Under the pieces are notes generated by a model, which was not told the origin of the DNA, ran no database searches, and saw only the letters and a program-made list of their open reading frames with translations. A stretch of DNA of 64,000 nucleotides. Origin: Sepiola atlantica (taxonomy: Eukaryota; Mollusca; Cephalopoda; Sepiida; Sepiolidae). Both the position numbers and the translations under genes were made by a program. The stretch is from contig OY744521.1 of NCBI GenBank assembly GCA_963556195.1, positions 130,170,788 to 130,234,787 of the forward strand, read 5' to 3'. Of this stretch, positions 35,545-48,754 are shown piece by piece; position 1 is the stretch's first letter, and every line of letters starts with the position of its first letter.

Positions 35545-35745
35545 TTCCCCCACAGGAAAGGTAATTTCTAGGAAGATCATATCATAACCACAGAATATAT
35601 ACTACACTACTCCTTTCCGAAACTGAGAAGGTAATATCTAGAAGGATGGTATCATGACGAACGACAATATAGTATACTGTCTTCACAAAGGATGAGGTAA
35701 TACCTTATAGTATCATAACAATAGACCAGGTAATACACCAGCCTA
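35545..35745 (+). repeat. ~70 bp minisatellite family M, locus 1
   Basis: Three diverged units start with GAAAGGTAATTTCTAGGAAG (35555), GAAGGTAATATCTAGAAGGA (35627) and GATGAGGTAATACCTTATAG (35691), each followed by ATATCAT or GTATCAT; a partial fourth (CCAGGTAATACACC) ends the block. Unit spacing is about 66-70 bp. The same unit occurs inverted at 59400-59765. Confidence 0.75.
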
Positions 35746-36830
35746 TTGAATTTAACATTGAACATTAAAATGTAATACGATTAGTAGAAGTAATTAATAA
35801 TAGTGTTCGACTACAGACAGGCATATACAAAACCTCCATCAGTAATGGATTCGAAATGCTATTAACTCTCTTCATCATCATTTCTCAGAATTAAATCTAT
35901 CTTTTCCGTATAATGAAAAAATATTACTGTTAAAAATTATGTTTTCGGGTAGAGCAGTGCTAGACTGGTCTTTCTCACATGCAGTTTTATTTGGACTCAT
36001 CCAGTATCTTAAAATGTATTTACATTCAACTCCTTCTTCTCCCCATTTCTCCTCGCTAGTATTAAATCTGTTTTATGTCTAGAAATACAATATATTCTTT
36101 TAATTGTGCCTCACATTTCTGCTAATTCATGACCAACTAACATATTACATTGCAATAGTTAACGTTCCAAAAATAATAGTTTCTTTTTGTATATAACCTA
36201 ATATAACTGAGAAATGTAAGGCAGTTTCAGTTACAGACGGAATACAAATTCAGATGATAATAAAATAATGATAATTATATAATAATACGTTAAGACATGT
36301 TATGTTCGTACGTACATTATCACTTTTGACACACATTTTAAATGAAATCGTCTAATTAGCAAAAGATTTTTGTTGCTAATTACTCGGATGTCACTAAAGT
36401 AAAAAAGAAATACGAGTTTCTTATTATAATATGAAGTGTTAAAAAATAAAAACATGTTGTCTCGTCGAGTAAAACGAAACAATTTTGAATAAATACATTT
36501 CAAATGTGACTTTTATTAATTTTATTAAATGTAAAGCTAACAGTTATTTGTTGTTAAAAAAAATTAAATTGCTACAATTCAAAATAAATATAGAAGCGAT
36601 CTATTCGTTATTTAAAGAATGATTATTTTTACAGAAGAAGAAAGAGTGATTATTTCTTAAAAGTATTCACCTGGTAGATATTGATTATTTCAAACGAATT
36701 ATTATTATTAGCATTCAATCATACAGAGTTATTATATTAGTAGTTCTGTAAAATTGACAGCATTTTTTATTGCTTCCAAACTTAAATAAATCCGTCATAA
36801 TTGAAGTCACTTAAAATAGTCTGTGTTGTT
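35746..36830. other. AT-rich DNA, no gene seen
   Basis: The 67-codon minus frame at 36503-36300 has no recognisable domain. Confidence 0.5.
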
Positions 36831-36839
36831 TAAAAATAA

Positions 36840-38550
36840 TAATAATACCTTCCGATAGACGCTGAGTGACAATAAGCGTCCCCAAGGTTCCAGTGGTCTC
36901 GCACCCTTCAACTGAAGATCTGGTTGGTGATTCCCCTCCTCGGTTTTTCTATTCTACTTAACATTTAACAATAATTTTAAGTGCTATCAGCCGAGACTGC
37001 TGCCACCGCATGCGTGTGTGTTTCCTCTTTTATTCTCATCCTATTTCCATTTATCTGCGGTTTCCGCTTTTAAAGACTTTCCTTAATAGTTCAACTATTT
37101 TCATCAATGCCGTTCGTTGTATGGTCTCAATTTTCCAATCATTCCAATTCCTCCTAATCTTTTTTTCCGTTTTTTCGGGACTGTTCCTAGTGCTTCTATA
37201 ATTATTGGTATTATAGTTATTTTTGTCATGTTCCATATTGCCTTTAGTTCTCTCGCAAGTTCCTTGGTCTTCACTTTGTTACTGCTAAGACAGTGAGATG
37301 TAAGATTTGCCAGGCGTTGTACCTTCTTATTGACTATTCTAACCCGAATCTATTTGCTTGAATAAATGTGTCTGTTTGTACATCCATGTTCCAGATGGTC
37401 TTGTGATTTTCGTTTTCCAATACTATCCAGTTTGTGTTTGTACCATATGACTGCAAGTTAAAAATGTAGGATTTCTAATGCAGTTGAGTAATCTTTTTGT
37501 ATTATTTTAGGGTTTGTTTGCTAGATTCACTTATTTTGTCGTTTCACCGTTTCGTTTCTTTGTCCAAAGAATCTACATTTAGTGCCAACCTAGGTTCTGT
37601 CAATATTTGATGTGATATAGTTTGATCTGATTGCGTTTTTCTGTGCGATTGTCAGCAGATATTCCGTTTCTCTATGCAGCTTTTCTCTATGTAGCCATGC
37701 CCAGTTATTTCCATGTATTTACACTTTGGTCAGTCTTATGAACCCACCATGCAGCTTCTTCTCTTCCCATTTGTCGTTTCTAGTCTTTTTGTTTCCACTT
37801 TTGTTGCCCTCTGTGTTGTTCATTTAAGTGGTGTTTCTTTTTACGATAATCAGTCTTTCTGTGTTTTCAATTATGTATTTTTTAGTTGTTTTTAGGGGTA
37901 ATCAAAACTTTTTTTTTACTTACGAGTCCTCGCCGATTATCTTACCTTTTTTATGTAACGACGGCCGTACTATCCATCACGTATTGGGCATTGCGCATAC
38001 TAATTAGTTACCTAGTCTATTTGCCCATATCTTTAAGTTCTTCTTTTTCTACAAGGGTGCATACTATCTTACTAGGTATACTACTCAGGTATTTATTTAA
38101 TTTTTTCATGTTTCTGCTACATAATCTGGTTTCTAAGAGTCGCTTTGCAATTCCTAAGTATTCTTTTGCAATCTTTGGTTTCAGTTATCTTGATTTGATG
38201 GTTTCTGCTTCCAAAACTTCTAGATATTAGTATGTATCATTTTAGTAAGTACTCTCATCTCTTCGATCGTTATATGCCTTTTGCTTTCTCAAATTTACGC
38301 CTTTTTATCTCGAGTAGTGAACACTTTTCCATCTCCAATTTTATTTGAACGTCCTGACTGACGATTCTGGTTGTATTTATAAGCATTTTTAGATCCTTTT
38401 AGACTTTTTGTAAATAGCTTCAAGTCGTCCATATACATTAGAGGGTTCATTCTTTCTCCTGTATCTGTGAACTTGTATCCGGCATTATACTTCCTGATCA
38501 GTAGCACCACAGCTATAATAAAATAGGTGATGATATATTTAGAATTTTGA
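36840..38550 (-). mobile_element. Family R LINE copy, reverse transcriptase to 3' end
   Basis: Minus-strand element with, in order: RT palm PLMYMDDLKLFTKS with the catalytic YMDD at 38435-38424; YLEVLEAETIK thumb start at about 38224; EEKKLHGGFIRLT at about 37765-37725, a segment typical of the clade; a degraded zinc knuckle (KCRFFGQRNETV, about 37575-37545); the endonuclease region, badly decayed; IWNMTKITIIPIIIEALGTV at about 37238-37180; and ETIQRTALMKIVELLRKV at about 37130-37075. The 3' UTR runs to about 36850 and ends GGTATTATTATTATT. It is 5'-truncated within RT and broken by many stops. The plus-strand hydrophobic frames here (37713, 37886 and others) are shadows. Confidence 0.8.
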
Positions 38551-38576
38551 CCATAAGTTAAGCGTTATCATTAAGC

Positions 38577-39470
<894 letters not shown>

Positions 39471-39474
39471 CACT

Positions 39475-41187
39475 AAGAGTTTGCACACAAGTATCAGCGA
39501 TTACACACTGACAATGACCAGTAGCGTTCCTTAGAGTCTGACTTACAACACGTCACATCAGATTTCCAGAACGATCAACTTTTTTTGAAAGCCAGTACAA
39601 AAAACTTCGCATTATCGCAACAGCCGTTTACCATTGATTTCTCGCTAGCAAGGACCGTAGATTTTCCTTGGAATTTTAGTGGTAGAAGACCTCACAATGT
39701 TCAAGTATTCACCGAAAATCTTCTAGTGAAGGTCTGGTTGGTGCATACCCTTCCTTGACCCTTCATGACAGTTTGCGTAGTAGCACCCGTGATTGGTGTA
39801 ACTTTATGCATGTGTGTATGACTTGATTTATTTTCGGAGAGTGTCTAATTTAATAGATTTCTAGCAGTTTTTAGTTCCCATTTGCTTGTATGTTGCTCTT
39901 TGTATATGTTTGGTTCTTTTTTGCATTTAAAATTGATCGTTGGTTAGTTTCCGCATGCAAGGATTTTCTGTAAGACTTCGGCCGTTTTCACCATTGCCTT
40001 TCGTTGTATGGCCTCAACCCTGACTCCTACTAGTTGCTTTTTGCCAGTGTTTTCAGGATTGTACGGAGTACTCCTACAATTATACGCATTATGGTGATTT
40101 TCTTCATGTTTCATAAACCTTTCAGTTCTTTGGCAATTCCGTTTCTTTGCTTCGGGTTTCTGATTCCTAGATTATCACTCTGTGAACTGTTGGGACAACA
40201 TATACGATTATGCTGTTTATTCTTTTCTAGTTGACTATTATCACGTTCGGTGTACATGCTTGGATAAGTTTGTTTGTATGTCTATTTCTCAGAGAATTTT
40301 ATGATTTTAATTTTAAAATACTGTATTTTTCCACAGTATTTGCTTGTATGAGTTTATCTGTTTGCATCTCTATATCCCTAACGATTTTGTGATATTCGCT
40401 TTCCAGTACTGCATTTTGTTTATGTTTGTATCATTTGTACCGCGTGTTCGAAATGCAGTCATTTGCATAGTATCAAGTGTACTATTTTCTCCATACAGTC
40501 GTGGCTGTTCTTTCTTTTCTTTTTAGTCTACTTTGTTGAATTCACTTATTATGTGATTTACTGTTTCGTTCCATTTCCCCACGCAATCTGCATTTACTGT
40601 TTTCCTTGGCTTTATCTATTTAAGCTGTAATGTAGTTTCAATAGAGATTATGTTTCTCTGTTCAAGTGTCTTTTGCTTAGCCATGCCCAGGACTGTTGGT
40701 GGGTCTCTTCTCTTGTCATTTTTATGAAACGTCTACGTAGTTGTTTTTCTTCCAACTTTCCTTTTCTTGTCTTTTTGTTTCTGCTTTTTGTTGTTGCCGA
40801 GTTGTTCATTGAGACGGTGTCTCTTGTTGTGGAGATCAGCCATTTTCTTCTGGATTATGCATTTCTCCATCTCTTTATTTGTGTCTTCTATACTTACCAG
40901 TTGTCTTCTCCCTTTGTTTCTTTTATGTAATGTCTGTCCGTATCTTTTGGCTGTAGTGCGTTGTGCATGGTCATTAATCTTCTAGTTTTCTGGTCATGGT
41001 TCCTGAGTCTTTCTATAAATGGTCTAGGGTATCTTATTAGTAATACTGCCCAGGTGTTTATTCTTGTACTTGTTGTTTGCAATATAATTTCGTTTCTAAG
41101 AGTTTCTTTGTTCTTGTGAGGTATTCTTTTCCAATCTTCTGTTTCATTTCTGTAAATTTGATGGTGTCCGCTTCCAGAACTTCCAGA

Positions 41188-41188
<1 letters not shown>
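39475..41188 (-). mobile_element. Family R LINE copy, thumb to 3' end
   Basis: Minus-strand element truncated at 41188 exactly at a trinucleotide array. In order: YLEVLEADTIKFTEMKQKIG and EYLTRTKKLLETKL (41188-41090); INTWAVLLIRYPRPFIERL and RKTRRLMTMHNALQ-like sequence (41060-40950); KLEEKQLRRRFIKMTREETH then SWAWLSK (about 40760-40675); a zinc-knuckle remnant ADCVGKWNETVNHIISEF (about 40600-40545); KELKGL-NMKKITIMRIIVGV (about 40130-40075). The 3' UTR shares AAACGGCTGTTG-GATAATGC and AGTCAGACTC with the fragment at 10.1-10.4 kb. Stops and shifts are frequent. The plus-strand Phe/Leu-rich frames are shadows. Confidence 0.8.
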
Positions 41189-41269
<81 letters not shown>

Positions 41270-41294
41270 CATCATCATCATCATCATCATCATC

Positions 41295-41337
<43 letters not shown>
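41189..41337. repeat. (ATT)n(ATC)n(ATG)n array with a perfect palindrome
   Basis: About 26 ATT units, then ATC units from 41268, then GAT/ATG units. The switch at CATG (41291-41294) makes 41268-41292 the exact reverse complement of 41293-41317, so the array can form a perfect 25 bp hairpin. Confidence 0.95.
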
Positions 41338-41338
<1 letters not shown>

Positions 41339-43013
41339 TTCTCTTGTATCGTTCTAACAAATAACATAATTGGTAAATGCCTAAACAATCTCAGTTAGGT
41401 CTTTAGGGAAATTGACTTTACTAAAGATGGAGAATCTACTCCATCCAAATACTTCTTCATTGCTGCGGCATCGATTCATATATTTTTAAAGTGTATTAGA
41501 GAAAGAAACATTTTTGCATCTCCGACCGAAGTTGAACCCGAAATGCTACTTCCATTCCACTAATATAGTGCTGTACATTGAAATTCTTTCTGCAATGGAT
41601 ATAAAGAAATTTAAAAAAATAAATAAAGAAAGAAAAAAAGAAACCTTTATCGCTTTATTACATACAAACTCTTAACACCCGGCGCTGTCCGAGCGTCTTT
41701 AAATTATTTTATTTTTTCATTTGTCGGATATTGAAATGAAAGTGCTTTCTAATTCATTAAAAATGTCCAATGATCACGGAGTAAATATATCTTTTAGTCA
41801 CGTTATTAGTAAGGATTAAAATTGCTGAATTGTTAAAGTTAAAACAAAAATGATTTCCCGTGGTATACGATGTAAAATATACAAAACATTTGATTTAGAT
41901 TAAAATAACGTAATACATTAATCACGTGAAAGCATCTCTATGTATATATACTAATACGGCGGACCTGCTTTCGAATAAGCCGAAATGCATATTGTAGTAT
42001 TTCGTAATTGAGCAATTGCTGCAAATAGAGTAACCAAGAACATATATTTACTATACGTATTTGCATTTAGAAAAAGCATTATATTTTATGCTATTGCATT
42101 GTCGAATTCAATAATAAAAGAAAAAAGTATATAATGCTAAAACCTAGGATATAACCCGGCATATTTACACGTGCCTGGTTTTATATAAATAGTCATAATG
42201 CATCCATCATCCGTAACAGTAGGCGAAATATTATCTAGTATGCGTCTCTGTGTGATGTCACATATTCCTCTGACGTCTATATTTCCTTCTAACTGGTCTT
42301 TGGTTACGTCACTACATTTATCAAATTCTAATCACAATGTATCATTTCTATCTGACGTGATAATTACTTATCATAAATCAGCTTGCCTTCCCTAATTCAC
42401 AATCGTGGAATATGAAATTTTCTTTAAGAGATTAGACAATCGGTATATCCTAGTAAACACGAGGGTCATTCAATATTTTAGAAACTTGATAAAAAGGTTG
42501 ATATGTTTTAAGAAATTTTCCTCTCCCGACAAAAAAAAAAGATGGAAAGTTTTCGGTGTTTCTTCTAAAAGAATTAGACTTGATTAAATGTTAATGAAAA
42601 GTAATTGAAAACTTTCGTTGAATAAATTAAGTTCGATTTTATTCATTGGTTTTACGGATGAAAACAAAAAAGGAATAAAAATCTTGCTCCATTTCCAAAC
42701 AGGAAACGCCAACCGACATTTAGGCGACTCTGCGCATGTGTAGCACAACGAACATGTATTCTATGAGGATAATATAAAACTATATTGATTAATGTTTTTG
42801 AAATAATTATTAATTAGGTTATTGCATTGATCAAGTCTATACTTTCAATGGAAGAGAAATTAAATTGTTCGAAAAACTGTAAAAGGTGAACAGAAGAAAA
42901 ATACAAGAAAAGAAAGCATTTTTATTCTTGTAAATTACAGCGAACAGATGGCTTTGGATCAATTACTAGTTTTGTTCATATTCAATAAGACATTTCAACG
43001 TCTCATTATATAC

Positions 43014-43015
<2 letters not shown>
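41338..43015. other. AT-rich DNA, no gene seen
   Basis: Short frames at 42198-42395 and 42405-42587 have no recognisable domain. Confidence 0.5.

Positions 43016-43083
<68 letters not shown>
43016..43083. repeat. (TA)n then (GT)n microsatellite
   Basis: About 20 TA units followed by about 13 GT units. Confidence 0.95.
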
Positions 43084-43087
<4 letters not shown>

Positions 43088-43549
43088 ACGTATGAATTCG
43101 AACTAATCAATTGGCAATCGATACATCTGTCTGAAAGAATGGCGTGAAACCGATGAACATATATTCCCGCCTTAATTCGATTCCACGCGCGAATTAGGCG
43201 GTAAAATGATTCTCGTTGTTGTAGTTCTAATTGATAATTGATGGTTGAAAGAGTTTATTTTCAGTAAAGCGAGCAAGAAGGCATGTTTGAATGGAAATAT
43301 GGTCATTTGTCGGGAAAAGGAAAATACTGTAGAGGTGGCGGATAAGAGGGTGTTTATTTGCATGGAAATGGGGCGGCCTACACAGGGATAAAGAGAGGGG
43401 GAAACCTAAAGGAGAGAGCAAGCGAAAACGAGACGGTGGAATAAAATTACTAAGGAAAAGACAGGACAATATGTGTGAAATAGAGATTGATTAGGATATA
43501 AAAACGTTGGCGGGCACGATGTATATTGACATTCAAATATTAATAATTA

Positions 43550-44170
43550 CTAGAGAGGTAATAGAAGGAGACTGGGAAAGTGAGCAGAAATGGCAGATAT
43601 ATAGATAGAAAAATGAGAGATAGAAGTATAATGACAAAGAGAAAAGACAACAAATTGAAAATATTTGAAAATTAACGACTGGCAGATTTTGTGGTTGTGT
43701 GTACGTGTCTGTGGGTGTGAGAGAGTGAGAGGGGAGAAAGAGAGAAAGACGGCGAAAAAACGAAACAAACCACTGAGAAAAGAGAAAAAAAAAGGAGTCA
43801 GTCAAATACTGACAGAGAGAAAAATTGAATGGCATTAGAAAGGTGATAGAAGAAATGCAAAGAAGGATATGGGGGTCGGATCAGAAAAAAAGTATGAAAG
43901 ATAAAGGAAGTATAAAGGAAAGAAACAAGTACCGAGACAGAAAGAGATAGAGAGAAAGAGAAAGAGAGAGAGAGAGAGAGGGAGAGAGAGAGTAAGACTG
44001 GCTGAAAGAAATACTGAGAAGGTGACACAACAACTTAACACATAGATGAATAAATAGAGCGTAAAAAGAAGGAGGGGAAGTGAGTTAGTGAGAGACAGAT
44101 CTACAGAGGGGAATAATTTTATGAAAATATAGAAAGAAATGCTGAAATAAAGAGAAACCCCCCATCTTAA
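43550..44170. repeat. Purine-rich (GA-like) strand-asymmetric tract
   Basis: The plus strand is dominated by A and G over about 600 bp, with a purer GAGA core at about 43940-43993. The minus-strand Phe/Ser/Leu-rich frames (43533-44182) are compositional. It looks like a decayed (GA)n/(GAAA)n array. Confidence 0.75.
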
Positions 44171-44690
44171 AGAGCTTTTCACTTCCTCAGTTTTCTATCT
44201 GTCTTTTTGAGATTGGGTAGTTGTTACCCGACATTTGGACATAAAAGGTCATTCCTTGCCAGTCGAACTAATTGAAAATTTTGGTTTGATTGTGTTTTGG
44301 GGAGTTTTCAGGCAATCGTTAGTCAATTCCAGGTGTTTCTTAAAGTTAGAGACAGCATAGTCGCCAGTCGTACTCGCATCCCTACCGATCAGTTCCTCGC
44401 AGTTTGAAATACACCCCCAAAGGAAATAATCATGAACACGGAAAACTACATACAGCGGTATGTATGCAAAAATTCAAAGTATTAGGGATGCTCGTGGTAT
44501 CACCGTACTCGTAAGAAATTAAGTATCTAACGGAAAATTCAATGCATAAATGATTATTAACAAACAACGAAAAATAACATTTTAATTACCTTTCTGGTAT
44601 TTGCCGGACTGTCAGTGGAGCATTTGCTACAATGATCATAGCCAAAATGCCATGAAAAAGCAGAGCAGCACAACATATATGAATCTACGA
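44171..44690. other. Unique-looking DNA, no gene
   Basis: More balanced composition than its neighbours; no frame or RNA motif recognised. Confidence 0.45.
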
Positions 44691-44693
44691 TTA

Positions 44694-44840
44694 CAGAGAG
44701 AGAGAGAGAGAGAGAGAGGGGGGAGTTTGAAAGAGTTGAGGGATTAAAGATGTAAGAAGAAAAGTAGAAAGACAAGAACATATAGAAAGGAAAAAAAGTG
44801 AGAGAAGAGAAAAGAGAGAGTATGTAAGAAAAAAAAATGT
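44694..44840. repeat. Second purine-rich tract with (GA)n core
   Basis: A clean GA core at 44694-44717 is followed by about 110 bp of A/G-rich sequence. Confidence 0.8.
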
Positions 44841-44904
44841 ACGAAAATTAAAATTATCCCTATTTTTCAAATGCCGCTAATATTATATAATGTTACGAGT
44901 ATCA

Positions 44905-45330
44905 TACACTTTCCAAGGACGGGTAAACCAAATCTCCGAACAGAACTTTACAAAACTTAAAATCACAAAATACCGATATAATAATATTAAATCCCTATTT
45001 TAATTTTTATTAAAATCCATTACATAATTTTGATTCTCGAAAATGTCTAATATTTAAGGCTTCAGCTAAGGGTGTCTTTAGAAGAAATCGAAATTTAGTG
45101 AATCTTGTTGATTTGGTGTCTGATTACTATGGACCAAATTAAATGCAAATCTGATGTATTTCAATCTTCAAATGGGAAGTGCTGTCAACATTATGCCCCC
45201 TAAAACTTTTACAATTCTACAACAAGATTGAAATTATTTATTAATAGTCCAAAGTAATTAAACAAACTATAAAGTCTGTATTGAAATAGTCCATTATTTA
45301 CAGAAATATAATATCAAGTAGTACTACTTT
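44905..45330 (+). repeat. Unclassified dispersed repeat family D, copy 2
   Basis: Same orientation and block order as 33654-34050, including GGACGGGTAAA, TTTGATTCTCGAAAATGTCT and CTAAAAC. Divergence is high, so the two copies are old. Confidence 0.7.
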
Positions 45331-45472
45331 TAAATCCGTTTCCAGATAAGGTAAGGGAAGAAGTGAGAGTGAGACATACAGAGCAGATATAGATTAATAT
45401 TATATTTTGCAAACTCACTTTTTCCTAATTAAAACAATCGAACCCCAGGTTCCTTAAGTGGCCCAAGCGATC

Positions 45473-45484
<12 letters not shown>

Positions 45485-45543
<59 letters not shown>

Positions 45544-45725
45544 ATGTAAGTTCCTGAATAGTCAATAAAACCAAAAGCGTGTAATAGATAATAGTAGTAG
45601 GTGTTTTTGTTGACAATTGATTTGTAATTAAATTAGAATATAAGTTATCGCATTTGGCGTGTAACTCTTACGAACCAAACGCAAATACTTTTGTATAGCT
45701 AAGTTAGTATCGGTATAAATTCACG

Positions 45726-45762
<37 letters not shown>
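45485..45762. repeat. Two (TA)n arrays
   Basis: 45485-45538 and 45728-45762, separated by about 190 bp of unrecognised DNA. Confidence 0.95.
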
Positions 45763-45767
<5 letters not shown>

Positions 45768-46190
45768 GTAACTCTGTGTGTGTATGTGTCCACCTGATAT
45801 TTGTGTCTTATGTTCACTCAAACTGCTGGACAGAATTACTTGAATATCGGCATGTGGACTACTGACCCATGAGTGAAGGTCATAGGCTATATAAGAAATA
45901 TATCACTTCACACTGAGGGGGGGGGGGGTCTCCGGATAGAATAGCTTCCCCCATTTCAAACTGTTTTCCCTTAGATTAAAATGAAATTTAAACTATATCT
46001 AAATGACCACAAATGATGTATATTCCAAAAACTTCAGCAAATTTTGATGATATTAAAAAAGTCCCCGAGCAGCACAAGCCCCCCCCCCCCCACACACACT
46101 GAAATTTAAACTATAGGCACACCGAAAATTAAATATGTCTAATTTTAAAAAATGTGTACCTTATTTAATACATATTAAATGAGGATGAAT

Positions 46191-46193
<3 letters not shown>
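45763..46193. repeat. Repeat-like stretch with internal similarity and G/C homopolymers
   Basis: GAAATTTAAACTATA occurs at about 45983 and 46102, and a G-run (about 45917-45928) and a C-run (about 46079-46091) sit in comparable positions. The segment lies between (TA)n arrays and resembles a dispersed non-coding repeat, but I cannot assign a class. Confidence 0.4.
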
Positions 46194-46515
<322 letters not shown>

Positions 46516-46559
46516 CGACCAAGGCGTCTTAATTAGAAAAAAAAAACTATATATCAAGA

Positions 46560-46685
46560 AATCCCGATCCCAATGAAGACATAAAAATAAAAATATTAGC
46601 CACCAAAAGGGACTTGGACAAACTTAGAATTATAGAATCTCTATTAATAAGAAAATTAAATCCTAAAATAATCAACAGAACTTAA
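46560..46685 (+). mobile_element. Possible Penelope-like element C-terminal end
   Basis: A 41-codon frame ends at TAA 46683-46685 and contains [20 protein letters not shown] then KLNPKI. The pattern (r--d--kLrI-ES-lI-k--P-iN) is typical of the end of GIY-YIG domains in Penelope-like elements. It starts about 45 bp after a long (TA)n array. It is short, so the call is tentative. Confidence 0.4.
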
Positions 46686-46901
46686 TTGCACATTTTTGGA
46701 ACAACCACGCACAACATACACATGTGCACACATGTGATAACTAATGGATGATAGCGAGTACCAAATACTGAATTAGTGTGTGCATGTTTGTCTGAACGGC
46801 AACGGACACGCATTGATAATCGATGTATGCTTTCACTTGAAGTTGGCGCTGGAACGTAATGCTGGGATCTGCATATATAAGATGAAAACAAATATATACA
46901 C

Positions 46902-46902
<1 letters not shown>

Positions 46903-46958
<56 letters not shown>
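46903..46958. repeat. (TA)n array, 3' side of the 5S-like SINE
   Basis: About 28 TA units. Confidence 0.95.
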
Positions 46959-46960
<2 letters not shown>

Positions 46961-46962
<2 letters not shown>

Positions 46963-47209
46963 TAAGCCCTCCGTTCAGTCTAGAGAGACTATGGATACCC
47001 CTGTAAGGGGCTGGCTGCGCGTGTAATTGTGAAGCAAGGGTTGCACAATCCTTAACAACTGAGTCGGCACTGCTTGATTCCAATGGCAAGTAATTTAAGA
47101 CGACTGGAAACAATGCCGAGATAAGCAGAGAACATATATTCCCAAACGGTCACCCATTTAGTACTGGCCAGGCTCGACGTCGCTTAACTTCGGTGATCTA
47201 ACGAGAACC
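46961..47209 (-). mobile_element. 5S rRNA-derived SINE (SINE3-like), 5'-truncated
   Basis: Read on the minus strand, 47209-47139 matches 5S rRNA: GGTTCTCGTTAGATCACCGA, then AGTTAAGCGACGTCGAGCC, then CAGTACTAAATGGGTGACCG and TTTGGGAATA. These include the A box, intermediate element and C box of the 5S internal promoter for TFIIIA/Pol III. The first ~28 nt of 5S are missing, replaced by a (TA)n array. After the 5S part comes a ~175 bp body unrelated to rRNA, ending GAACGGAGGGCTTATATT and then another (TA)n array. A 5S-headed body with a simple-repeat tail fits a SINE rather than a 5S gene. The body's source LINE is unknown. Confidence 0.75.

Positions 47210-47752
<543 letters not shown>

Positions 47753-47825
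<73 letters not shown>
47753..47825. repeat. (TA)n array
   Basis: Preceded by short CACA; about 35 units. Confidence 0.95.
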
Positions 47826-47828
<3 letters not shown>

Positions 47829-48114
47829 ATCTCACAATCTATTTTCTGCGAGAATAATTATAAATTTTTGAGGATCTAAAGCAACAATCTTTCATTAACT
47901 TCTAAATTTAAGTCAAAATAAATCATATCCAAGATGGCACATATTTATTCTTTTCTTTCTGAAGATGAGATATACGTTGGAAATTCAAAGAACTCAACAA
48001 CACGGATACCAACGTATTGGTAAATAAAATTATTATCGAAAATTGTTGCATTTACCTCGCCTAGTATCTACGAAGTTTCCCCCAAACTGCATTTCCATAG
48101 CGTCACACACAACG

Positions 48115-48119
<5 letters not shown>
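47826..48119. other. Unclassified spacer between (TA)n arrays
   Basis: Contains GAAGATGAGATATACGTTGG (about 47961), reminiscent of sequences near Penelope-like element ends, but this is too weak for a call. Confidence 0.3.

Positions 48120-48187
<68 letters not shown>
48120..48187. repeat. (TA)n array abutting the palindrome
   Basis: About 34 units, ending where the left arm of the perfect inverted repeat begins. Confidence 0.95.
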
Positions 48188-48192
<5 letters not shown>

Positions 48193-48315
48193 AGCAATGA
48201 AAATATATATGGCAATCAAGCTACACAGAGGCTCCCGTGTTTCATCCTCGGGGGAATCGTCAGGCTAAATGCCTCTGTGTAGCTTGATTGCCATATATAT
48301 TTTCATTGCTTACTA
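48188..48315. repeat. Perfect 45 bp inverted repeat (foldback element)
   Basis: Left arm 48188-48232 (TAGTAAGCAATG ... CACAGAGGC) and right arm 48271-48315 are exact reverse complements over 45 of 45 bases, around a 38 bp loop (48233-48270). The loop and left arm also occur at 13808-13891 in a diverged form. No coding sequence is present. It resembles a foldback or MITE-like repeat. No target duplication could be identified, because the left flank is a TA array. Confidence 0.95.
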
Positions 48316-48415
48316 CCTAGCTCTACTTACGTATCGAGCACTGTTGAAGTAAATACTGAAAACTGATACATAAATATATATCTCCTTATAATATTTTATG
48401 TGGATACATGAAGTA

Positions 48416-48419
<4 letters not shown>

Positions 48420-48502
<83 letters not shown>
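48420..48502. repeat. (TA)n array
   Basis: About 41 units with one GT interruption. Confidence 0.95.
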
Positions 48503-48505
<3 letters not shown>

Positions 48506-48754
48506 GATTTAATGAATTAAAACATTACAATTGTTCCAATAATCAGAACATCAAGTTCAGTATGGCGTACGACCGTTTCCAAAAAATTTTGGAAATACTT
48601 TATTTTATTTTATTTTATGAAGTAATAAAGCTAATCCAAAACGTCATTGCATCTGCTCTTATAGCACCACGTCTTACAGAAAATCAAAGAAAAATTTAAA
48701 AGCTCGTCGTAGAGAAACATCTACTGACAGAAATAGCCACTAAGACACATATTA

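Noticed and set aside
37713..38230. Plus-strand hydrophobic frames that look like membrane proteins, also 40034-40985
   Set aside because: They are antisense shadows of the family R LINE proteins read on the minus strand.
43172..44781. Overlapping Ser/Phe/Leu-rich minus-strand frames of 60-115 codons
   Set aside because: Antisense reading of purine-rich DNA; frames overlap in several phases and no domain is visible.
45763..46193. A Helitron-related repeat
   Set aside because: It resembles sequences I associate with such elements, but no Rep/helicase, TC...CTRR ends or terminal hairpin could be shown.
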